A stretch of DNA of 5,756 bases, from the NCBI GenBank assembly GCA_944338265.1, contig CALVLO010000092.1, forward strand, positions 1 to 5,756. Reading direction: 5' to 3'. This DNA comes from an uncultured Clostridia bacterium. GTDB lineage: Bacteria; Bacillota; Clostridia; Christensenellales; Borkfalkiaceae. Positions 1 to 5,402 of the stretch are shown in pieces (the stretch's first letter is position 1; every line of letters starts with the position of its first letter). Under the pieces are notes generated by a model, which was given only the letters and a program-made list of their open reading frames with translations, searched no databases and had not been told where the DNA came from. Both the position numbers and the translations under genes were made by a program.

Positions 1-615
1 GGGTTCCTGCTCGGCACCAACATTTCGGAGGTCATCGTCGTCTTCCTTGCCATGTGCATCTGGCAGATCTCGCCCTTCATCTCCATTCAGCTCCTGTGGA
101 TCAACCTCATCGGCGACTCGCTGCCCGCCGTGGCGCTCGGCATGGAAAAGCTCGAGCCCGACGTCATGCACCAAAAGCCGCGGTCGAAAAGGGAGAGCAT
201 CTTTGCCCATGGCTACGGGGTGCAGATCGTCTTGCAGGGGTGTATGTTTGCGGCTTTGGCGCTTGCGAGCTATTGCATCGCCCGCTACGGCTTCCATCTG
301 AATGCGGAGCAGTGCAGCGCGGCGACCTTCCTCGTTCTTGCGCTCTCGCAGTCCCTCCACGCCTACAACATGCGTTCGGGGCACTCCCTTTTCAAGATCG
401 GTCCCTTCACCAACAAGTTCCTCAATTGGGTGACGCTGCTTGCCTTCGCGCTCATCGCCTTCGTGCTCTTCACGCCCGGCGTGATGACCGTGTTCGGCTT
501 CGGCTCCGAGTATATGCCTTGGGAGATGTACGTCATCGGCATTGCGCTCGCCGTCGTGCCGCTCATCGTGATGGAGATCGCCAAGGCGCTCGATCTTGTC
601 CGCCACCACAAATAA
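1..615 (+). CDS. P2-type cation-transporting ATPase, C-terminal part (5' end outside window)
   Basis: The frame is open from base 1 and ends at TAA 613-615, giving the last 204 residues of a P-type ATPase; the phosphorylation, nucleotide and actuator domains lie upstream of the window. What remains is the C-terminal membrane domain. TM5 starts at once with the TN-I-SEV ion-site motif, followed by TM6 with LLWINLIGDSLP, a cytoplasmic loop with ALGMEK, and then about four more hydrophobic helices. TM8 carries SQSLHAYNMRS. These motifs are characteristic of P2A/P2B (SERCA/PMCA-like) pumps, which use ATP to export Ca2+ or a related cation across the cytoplasmic membrane. Compared with SERCA, the TM5 Asn and Glu and the TM6 Asn and Asp are kept, but the TM6 Thr (SERCA T799) is Gly and the TM8 Glu (E908) is Gln. 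The ion is therefore uncertain. A terminator follows 12 bases after the stop, so this gene probably ends its transcript here. The family call is firm; calcium as substrate is inference. Confidence 0.93.
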   Translation, partial: GFLLGTNISEVIVVFLAMCIWQISPFISIQLLWINLIGDSLPAVALGMEKLEPDVMHQKPRSKRESIFAHGYGVQIVLQGCMFAALALASYCIARYGFHLNAEQCSAATFLVLALSQSLHAYNMRSGHSLFKIGPFTNKFLNWVTLLAFALIAFVLFTPGVMTVFGFGSEYMPWEMYVIGIALAVVPLIVMEIAKALDLVRHHK

Positions 616-627
616 TTTTCTGTATAC

Positions 628-653
628 AAAAACCGCCCTTCGGGGCGGTTTTT
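628..653 (+). terminator. Rho-independent terminator with UUCG loop
   Basis: Six G/C pairs (633-638 with 643-648) close a TTCG tetraloop (639-642), in the especially stable C(UUCG)G context. The stem is flanked by A5 (628-632) and T5 (649-653), which can extend it to 11 pairs. It lies just after the stop of the first ATPase and should end that transcript. The A-run/T-run symmetry would also let it act on the minus strand. Confidence 0.9.
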
Positions 654-690
654 GCTATCCTTTATGGAACGCCCGCAGGCAGGCGGCAGC

Positions 691-718
691 TTTTTGTGCG
701 GATGCGGGAAGACATAAT
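691..718 (+). promoter_or_regulatory. Possible promoter of the second ATPase
   Basis: CATAAT at 713-718 matches five of six -10 bases. The best -35 at an acceptable distance is the weak TTTTTG at 691-696, with a 16-base spacer. A start near 725 would leave a leader of only about 23 bases. The upstream terminator implies that the second ATPase needs its own promoter, which is the main reason to list this. No activator site is recognised. Confidence 0.3.
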
Positions 719-733
719 CGGGCAAGGATGCGT

Positions 734-750
734 CATACCATAGCGGTATG
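734..750 (+). repeat. Inverted repeat enclosing the ATG of the second ATPase
   Basis: CATACC (734-739) and GGTATG (745-750) are perfect reverse complements around the 5-base loop ATAGC. The right arm contains the proposed ATG at 748-750. In RNA this 6-bp hairpin would hide the start codon. It could also be a DNA operator close to the transcription start, or chance. Confidence 0.5.
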
Positions 751-3369
751 GAAGAGTACATGTTGTCCAAAGAGGAGGCGCTCTGCAAGGCGGAAGCGAC
801 GGAGACGGGGCTCACCGCCAAGGAGGCGGCGGCGCGGATCGCCCGCACGGGGCGGAACGTGCTCAAAGAGGGAAAAAAGCGCAGCAGGCTCGGGCTGTTT
901 TTTGCGCAGTTTGCCGATCTGATGACGGTCATCCTCATCCTTGCCGCCGTCCTCTCGGCGGCGCTTGCCGTTGCCACGCACGATAGGGCGGAGCTCGCCG
1001 ATACGGGCATCCTGCTCTTCGTCATCCTCATAAATGCCGTCGTCGGGTTCTTGCAGCAATACAAGGCGGATGCCGCCATCCAAAAGTTAAAAAAGCTCTC
1101 CGCGTGCGAGGCAAAAGCCGTGCGCGACGGCAGGCTCGTAAAGCTCGATGCGGAGGAGCTCGTCGTCGGGGATATCGTCGAGATCGAGGAGGGCGACCGC
1201 ATCCCCGCCGACTGCCGCGTGTTGTGGGCGGAGGATCTGTGCTGCGATGAGTCTGCGCTCACGGGGGAGAGCAAGCCCGTGAAAAAGTACGACTGCATCG
1301 TCAAGCAGCGCGCTCTCTCGGCGCGCTGCAATACGGTGCATGCGGGCACCTTCTGCGTGCGCGGGCGGGCGCGCTGCCTCGTAACGGCGTGCGGCATGCA
1401 GACGGAGACGGGCAAGATCGCAGCCCTTTTGCACGCCGCAAAGCCCACACTCTCCCCCTTGGATAGGACGATCGCCCGCCTCGGCAAGATCGTCACGATA
1501 GCCGTGCTCGCCGTGGCAACGCTTCTGCTTCTCGGCACGCTGCTTGCGGGCAGGGTGAGCGTACTCGAAAGCATCATGAACGCCGTCGCCGTGGCGGTCG
1601 CGGCGATCCCGGAGGGGATGGGGGCGGTCGTCACCGTCATCTTGGCGCTCGGCGTCCAGCGGATGGCGCGCTCGCGCGCCGTCATGCGCAAGCTCTCCGC
1701 CGTCGAGAGCCTCGGGAACTGCTCGGTGATCTGTTCGGATAAGACGGGCACGCTCACACAGAATAAAATGACCGTCGAGGCGTTCTGCACCAATTTCGAG
1801 GCACCCATGTCCGAGGGGGATGGCGGCGCGGTGCGGGCGGAGTTCTTGCGCTGCGTGCGGGCATGCCATACGGTAAAGGGGCAGGCGGGGGCGTATGTGG
1901 GCGATCCTACGGAGATCGCCTTGGTGGAATTTGCAGACCGCCTCGGGTTTGCGGCGCGCTTCGAAGCTGTGGGCGGAACGCCCTTTTCCTCCGAACGCAA
2001 GATGATGAGCGTATACGCCCGCGACGGGCGCGGGCTGCGCCTGTATGTAAAGGGCGGGGCGGATGTGGTACTCAAAAAGTGCACGCGCCTGCTCACCGAC
2101 CGCGGCGTCGTGCCGCTCACGCCCGAGCGCCTTCTTGCCGTGCAGCGGTGCGCGGCGGCGTACTCCGCGCGGGCGATGCGCGTTTTGGGCTTTGCCTACG
2201 GCGATACGGAGCGGGAGGAGGGGCTCGTCTTTTTGGGGCTTATCGGCATGCTCGATCCGCCTAAGGCGGGCGTGAAGGAGGCAATTGCCCTCTGCCGCCG
2301 CGCGGGCGTGCGCACGGTGATGATCACGGGGGACAGCGCGGATACGGCGTTTGCCATCGCCTCCCGTCTCGGCATTGCATCCTCCCGCAGGCAGGTGGCG
2401 ACGGGGGAGGAGCTCGACGGCATGGACGAGGCTGCCTTTCGCCGCCGCGTGAAGGGGTATACCGTCTATGCGCGCGTCTCACCGGGGCACAAGCAGCGCA
2501 TCGTCAAGGCGCTCAAAGCGGCGGGGGAGGTCGTCGCCATGACGGGCGACGGCGTCAACGATGCGCCCGCGTTGAAGAGTGCGGACGTGGGCGTCGCGAT
2601 GGGCTCCGGCACGGATGTGACCAAGAACGCGGCGGATATCGTCCTCTCGGACGACGATTTTTCCACGATGGTGCGCGCGGTGGAGGAGGGGCGCAACGTC
2701 TTTTTCAATATCAAAAAGACGATCTCCTTCTTCCTCTCCACCAACCTTGCGGAAGTCTTGTGCGTCTTCATCGCCACCCTGTTTTTGTGGCAGTACGGCT
2801 TTCTCACCTCCACGCAGCTTTTGTGGCTCAACCTCATCACCGACTCTTTACCCGTCTTGGCGCTCGGCGCGGAGCGCACGGAGGGGGCGATGGCGCGCCC
2901 GCCCGTCTCCGACCGCGAGATCTTCTCCCGCCGTGCGGTGGGCGGCATGCTCTTTTTCGGCTGCGCGATGGCGGCGATCGTCATTGCCATGTATGTGCTC
3001 TTTTTGCGGCTGTGGGGAAGCGCCGCGGCAACGACGGCGGCGTTTGTCGCCATGTCCTTTTCCGAGCTTTTACACGCCTTCAACGTGCGCGCCGAGGGCG
3101 GCGGGCTCAGGCTGCGGGAATACTTTTCCAACCGCGTGCTGCTTGCGACGGTGCTCTTCGGCATCGCCGTCAACGTCCTCTTGGTGCTCTCGCCGCCCCT
3201 GCGCACCCTCTTCCGCCTGACGGCGCTCACGGGCGTGCAGTGGCTCGTCGTGGCGCTGTGTTCCGTCGCCGTGCTGCCCGTGGGCGCGCTCTACCGCTTT
3301 GCCGCGCGCCGCGTGCATCTCAGCGGAAGGCGCAGAACGCATATCCCCGCGCGCGGAACGCAGAGATGA
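748..3369 (+). CDS. Calcium-type P2 cation-transporting ATPase, complete (873 aa)
   Basis: This is an ATP-driven cation pump of the cytoplasmic membrane, of usual length for bacterial P2 pumps. In order: N-terminal cation-ATPase domain (about 5-50); TM1-TM2 (about 56-104); actuator TGES (172-175); TM4 with AAIPEGM (P288, E289); phosphorylation motif DKTGTLT (D331); nucleotide-domain KGGAD (435-439, usually KGAPE); DPPK (503); TGDS (527); ARVSPGHK (575); hinge TGDGVNDAPAL (599-609); TM5 N666/E669; TM6 N695/T698/D699; TM8 E773. These correspond to SERCA E309, N768/E771, N796/T799/D800 and E908, so the side chains of both SERCA calcium sites appear present. Calcium export is the best inference; Mn2+ or another cation is possible. 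No good ribosome binding site precedes ATG 748 (AAGGA at 724-728 is 19 bases away). ATG 760, behind GGAAGAG, is an alternative start that removes four residues. The last 16 codons overlap the convergent deacetylase gene and look like a tail beyond TM10. Confidence 0.95.
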   Translation: MEEYMLSKEEALCKAEATETGLTAKEAAARIARTGRNVLKEGKKRSRLGLFFAQFADLMTVILILAAVLSAALAVATHDRAELADTGILLFVILINAVVGFLQQYKADAAIQKLKKLSACEAKAVRDGRLVKLDAEELVVGDIVEIEEGDRIPADCRVLWAEDLCCDESALTGESKPVKKYDCIVKQRALSARCNTVHAGTFCVRGRARCLVTACGMQTETGKIAALLHAAKPTLSPLDRTIARLGKIVTIAVLAVATLLLLGTLLAGRVSVLESIMNAVAVAVAAIPEGMGAVVTVILALGVQRMARSRAVMRKLSAVESLGNCSVICSDKTGTLTQNKMTVEAFCTNFEAPMSEGDGGAVRAEFLRCVRACHTVKGQAGAYVGDPTEIALVEFADRLGFAARFEAVGGTPFSSERKMMSVYARDGRGLRLYVKGGADVVLKKCTRLLTDRGVVPLTPERLLAVQRCAAAYSARAMRVLGFAYGDTEREEGLVFLGLIGMLDPPKAGVKEAIALCRRAGVRTVMITGDSADTAFAIASRLGIASSRRQVATGEELDGMDEAAFRRRVKGYTVYARVSPGHKQRIVKALKAAGEVVAMTGDGVNDAPALKSADVGVAMGSGTDVTKNAADIVLSDDDFSTMVRAVEEGRNVFFNIKKTISFFLSTNLAEVLCVFIATLFLWQYGFLTSTQLLWLNLITDSLPVLALGAERTEGAMARPPVSDREIFSRRAVGGMLFFGCAMAAIVIAMYVLFLRLWGSAAATTAAFVAMSFSELLHAFNVRAEGGGLRLREYFSNRVLLATVLFGIAVNVLLVLSPPLRTLFRLTALTGVQWLVVALCSVAVLPVGALYRFAARRVHLSGRRRTHIPARGTQR

Positions 3370-4000
3370 TGGCGGGCAGCGCCTCCGCCGTCGCCTTGTG
3401 GGGCGCGCCGTCGTGCAAGAGGAGGACGACGTTGCCGCGCGTGCCCGCCGTTTTCAGGCTCTCCTTCACGAGCGCCTCCGCGCCGAGTGAGAGGTCTGTA
3501 TCGCCGCACACCGCGTTCCATCCGATGACGGTATAGCCCTGCGCCTCGAGGAGGTCGCGTTGGCGCGCCGTACCGCCGCCGTAGGGGAAGCGGTAAAAGC
3601 GGGGCTTGGCGCCCGTGATCTGCTCCACCGTCTCCGCACAGGCGCGCACATCGCCGAGGAGCGCCTCGTCCGAGGCATAGATCTCGCCGTAGCGGTGCGT
3701 TTTGGAGTGCACGCCCACGGTGTGTCCCTCGCGGACGATGCGGCGGAGCGTCTCCTCCCGCCCCGCCACGCGGTCGCTTACGATAAAGAAAGTCGCCTGC
3801 ACGCCCTCTTCGCGCAGGATATCGAGCACGCGGTTGGTGACGACGGTGCTCGGACCGTCGTCAAAGGTGAGGTAGATGCGCTTTTCTTCGTCCGCGAGCG
3901 AGAAGGCGGGGACTTCCGCCGTCAGCCGCGCGCCGAGGTGTACGGCGAACGCCAAAAGCGCCGTAAAAAAGATCAGGAGGGGGATGTACTTTTTTTGCAT
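3320..4000 (-). CDS. Polysaccharide deacetylase, NodB/CE4 family, membrane-anchored or secreted (226 aa)
   Basis: The protein is predicted to remove acetyl groups from an envelope polysaccharide such as peptidoglycan, outside the membrane. Residues 2-4 are QKK, followed by a hydrophobic stretch to about residue 24, a signal peptide or signal anchor without a lipobox. The NodB domain follows with its motifs in order: TFDDGP (D47, D48), H98-S-K-T-H102 for metal binding, RFPYGG (R137, P139, Y140), W161 with GDTD (166-169), and LLLHDG (H196, D197). All usual catalytic and metal positions seem present, so it should be active. The acetylated substrate cannot be read from the sequence. The frame stays open upstream to about 5140, but that part is antisense to galM; ATG 4000 is chosen because the signal sequence starts there and the upstream DNA is A/T-rich and promoter-like. 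No Shine-Dalgarno sequence precedes it. It is divergent from galM and convergent, with a 50-base overlap, with the ATPase. Confidence 0.92.
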   Translation of the reverse strand: MQKKYIPLLIFFTALLAFAVHLGARLTAEVPAFSLADEEKRIYLTFDDGPSTVVTNRVLDILREEGVQATFFIVSDRVAGREETLRRIVREGHTVGVHSKTHRYGEIYASDEALLGDVRACAETVEQITGAKPRFYRFPYGGGTARQRDLLEAQGYTVIGWNAVCGDTDLSLGAEALVKESLKTAGTRGNVVLLLHDGAPHKATAEALPAIISAFRARGYAFCAFR

Positions 4001-4016
4001 AAATGTATTTTGGGGA

Positions 4017-4022
4017 ATTTTA
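4017..4022 (-). promoter_or_regulatory. Weak -10 candidate for the deacetylase gene
   Basis: On the minus strand the hexamer TAAAAT (4022 to 4017) matches five of six -10 bases and is preceded by an A/T-rich stretch. No -35 match sits at 16-18 bases. A start near 4010 would leave a leader of only about 10 bases, which fits the absence of a ribosome binding site but is unproven. Confidence 0.22.
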
Positions 4023-4031
4023 ACAAAAATA

Positions 4032-4060
4032 TTTACTTTTCCGCGGCGGCGTGCTATAAT
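4032..4060 (+). promoter_or_regulatory. Promoter of galM (extended -10)
   Basis: TATAAT at 4055-4060 is a perfect -10 and is preceded by TGC, giving an extended -10. TTTACT at 4032-4037 matches four of six -35 bases at the ideal 17-base spacing. Transcription should start near 4067, leaving a leader of about 36 bases. The spacer contains the palindrome CCGCGG (4041-4046), a possible protein site. Confidence 0.82.
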
Positions 4061-4076
4061 ATTGCATGAGCAACGA

Positions 4077-4090
4077 CCGCGCGAGCGCGG
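4077..4090 (+). repeat. G/C inverted repeat in the galM leader
   Basis: CCGCGC (4077-4082) and GCGCGG (4085-4090) are perfect reverse complements. As RNA this would be a 5-bp stem with a CGAG loop lying directly against the ribosome binding site. It may tune translation or mark an operator just downstream of the transcription start. The symmetry is plain; a role is inference. Confidence 0.45.
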
Positions 4091-4096
4091 AGGAGG
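4091..4096 (+). promoter_or_regulatory. Ribosome binding site of galM
   Basis: A perfect AGGAGG, extended by purines on both sides, lies 6 bases before ATG 4103. It fixes the galM start and shows that this organism uses classical Shine-Dalgarno initiation, which makes its absence before the neighbouring deacetylase and ATPase genes notable. Confidence 0.88.
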
Positions 4097-4102
4097 GAAA
4101 GT

Positions 4103-5134
4103 ATGATCACAAGCAGGGTCTTCGGAACAACGCAGAACGGGCAGGAAGTGCTTGCCTTCGATTTTATCGACGGGGCGCGGAGAGCTACCATCCTCAATTT
4201 GGGCGGCATCATCCAGAGCATCGTCGTGCCCGCCAAGGACGGCACGCCGACGGACGTCATCCTCGGCTATAACGACGTTGCCGGCTATGAGAAGAACGGC
4301 GGCTATCTCGGCGCGCTCATCGGGCGCTTCGGCAACCGCATCGGCAAGGGCGAACTCACCATCGATGGCAAGAAGTATCAGCTCTACTGCAACGACCGCG
4401 GCAATCACCTGCACGGCGGGAAGTGCGGCTTCAACACGAAGATCTGGAAGCACGAGATCGTCGGCGACGAGCTCCGCCTCACCATCCTCTCGCCCGACGG
4501 CGAAGAGAATTACCCCGGCAATCTCGATGTCCGTGTGACGTATATCTTCGAGAACGGCGAGCTGCGCATCTTCTATCATGCCGTATCCGATCAAAAGACG
4601 GCGGTCAACCTCACCAATCACGCCTATTTCAACCTGAACGGCGAGGGGGACGGCAGCATTCTCGATAACGTGCTCGAGATCGAGAGCGACTATATCACGC
4701 CCACCGATGCGGCGATGATCCCGCACGGCGGCTTCCGCCGCGTCGCGCATACGCCTTTCGATTTTACCCGCCCCCGCCCCATCGGCGAGGCGGTCGATGC
4801 AGACGACGTCGATCTCAAACAGGGGAACGGGTACGATCATTGCTACGTTCTGCGCAACAAGTGCGGCACCTATGCAAAGTTTGCCACCGTCGAAAGCCCC
4901 AAAACGGGCATCCGCATGACGTGTTACACCGATATGCCCGCCGTTCAGTTTTATGCGGGCAACGGGATGAACATGCAGGGCAAGACGGCGTTTTACGGCA
5001 AGCGCGCGGGCTTCTGTTTGGAGACGCAGGCGATCCCCAACAACGTCAATGTGCCCGAGTATGCCGAAAAGGGGAGCTCTATCCTCGAGGCGGGCGCAGA
5101 GTATTCCTTCCACGCAATGTATAAATTTGAATGA
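4103..5134 (+). CDS. galM: Aldose 1-epimerase (mutarotase), 343 aa
   Basis: The enzyme interconverts the alpha and beta anomers of hexoses such as galactose and glucose, typically feeding galactose into the Leloir pathway. It has no signal peptide, so it is cytosolic. Length and motifs match the GalM family throughout: GRFGNRI (R79), NHLHGG (H104), LTNHAYFNLNG (H173, Y175), GYDHCYVL (D245), MPAVQFYAGN, and LETQAIPN (E307). By comparison with characterised bacterial GalM, R79, H104, H173, D245 and E307 are the substrate-binding and catalytic residues; H173 and E307 would be the acid/base pair. All are present, so it should be active. The start is set by AGGAGG six bases upstream, behind a strong promoter, and a terminator follows the stop. 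It appears to be a single-gene unit: no galK, galT or galE is in the window, so its pathway partner is unknown. Related family members act on other sugars, so galactose specificity is not certain. Confidence 0.94.
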   Translation: MITSRVFGTTQNGQEVLAFDFIDGARRATILNLGGIIQSIVVPAKDGTPTDVILGYNDVAGYEKNGGYLGALIGRFGNRIGKGELTIDGKKYQLYCNDRGNHLHGGKCGFNTKIWKHEIVGDELRLTILSPDGEENYPGNLDVRVTYIFENGELRIFYHAVSDQKTAVNLTNHAYFNLNGEGDGSILDNVLEIESDYITPTDAAMIPHGGFRRVAHTPFDFTRPRPIGEAVDADDVDLKQGNGYDHCYVLRNKCGTYAKFATVESPKTGIRMTCYTDMPAVQFYAGNGMNMQGKTAFYGKRAGFCLETQAIPNNVNVPEYAEKGSSILEAGAEYSFHAMYKFE

Positions 5135-5136
5135 GT

Positions 5137-5177
5137 TCACGAAATTCTTTTCGGACCGACGAAAAGAATTTCCGTGA
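5137..5177 (+). repeat. Long hairpin directly after the galM stop codon
   Basis: Bases 5141-5153 pair perfectly with 5160-5172 (13 bp) around the loop GACCGA. After a single bulged C (5173), four more pairs follow (5137-5140 with 5174-5177). It starts two bases after the galM stop. No T-run follows on either strand, so it is not a canonical terminator. A 3' mRNA stabiliser, an RNase III site, a dispersed genomic repeat or a protein-binding dyad are all possible. Confidence 0.7.
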
Positions 5178-5186
5178 GATGAAGAG

Positions 5187-5225
5187 AAAACCCGCGGGCG
5201 CGTTTATGCCGAACCGCGGGTTTTT
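5187..5225 (+). terminator. Rho-independent terminator of galM
   Basis: CCCGCGG (5191-5197) pairs with CCGCGGG (5214-5220) over a 16-base loop. The stem is followed by T5 (5221-5225) and extended outward by AAAA (5187-5190) pairing with TTTT. It lies about 50 bases beyond the galM stop. The T-run is also the left half of a perfect 16-bp palindrome (5221-5236). Confidence 0.85.
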
Positions 5226-5279
5226 CTTAAGAAAAATACAATCGTATATAACGTTGCCGCGTTCGCATTATTCATCGCT

Positions 5280-5304
5280 GCTGCCGACAGACGGCGGCTT
5301 TTTT
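5280..5304 (+). terminator. Second terminator, or leader attenuator
   Basis: GCTGCCG (5280-5286) pairs with CGGCGGC (5292-5298), with one G-U pair, around the loop ACAGA. TTTTTTGTTTTTT follows (5299-5311). This is a textbook plus-strand terminator shape, but it lies 55 bases beyond the galM terminator with no gene between them. It may be a back-up terminator, the end of a short RNA, or an attenuator if the downstream gene has a far-upstream start. Confidence 0.75.
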
Positions 5305-5343
5305 GTTTTTTCAAAAATTTTTTGCCCAATTTTGTAAAATGTG

Positions 5344-5371
5344 TTTAAGCGCGGCGATTTTAATTTATATT
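5344..5371 (+). promoter_or_regulatory. grpE: Probable promoter of the GrpE-like gene
   Basis: TATATT (5366-5371) matches five of six -10 bases. TTTAAG (5344-5349) is a weak -35 with a 16-base spacer. Transcription would start near 5378, about 25 bases before GTG 5403. No CIRCE heat-shock operator (TTAGCACTC with its inverted copy) is present in this gap. Another -10-like hexamer, TAAAAT at 5335-5340, lacks a -35. Confidence 0.35.
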
Positions 5372-5375
5372 AAAA
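5358..5375 (+). repeat. A/T-rich dyad overlapping the -10 of the GrpE-like gene
   Basis: TTTTAAT (5358-5364) and ATTAAAA (5369-5375) are perfect reverse complements around TTAT. The candidate -10 lies inside the dyad, so a bound regulator would block polymerase. A/T-rich promoter DNA produces such symmetry by chance fairly often, so the operator role is inference. Confidence 0.4.
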
Positions 5376-5402
5376 GTGATCGAAATAACGGCGGTATTTA
5401 TC

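Noticed and set aside
668..695. Possible second terminator (CCGC/GCGG followed by TTTTT) after the first ATPase
   Set aside because: Only four consecutive pairs form, with mismatches outside, and a strong terminator already lies at 628-653.
728..748. ATG at 728 directly behind AAGG as a start for the second ATPase
   Set aside because: It is in a different frame from the ATPase. In the ATPase frame a TAA at 715-717 blocks any upstream start and no ATG, GTG or TTG lies between it and 748.
363..2120. Long open frame on the minus strand (585 codons) opposite the two ATPase genes
   Set aside because: It is antisense to conserved P-type ATPase coding sequence, crosses the terminator gap, and its product is Ser/Arg/Ala-rich without any recognisable domain. 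It is a by-product of high G+C codon use.
4001..5140. Upstream extension of the deacetylase frame to a start at 5140 (606 residues in total)
   Set aside because: The extra 380 residues are antisense to galM and run through its promoter. The signal sequence and NodB domain begin at ATG 4000, so the extension is not coding.
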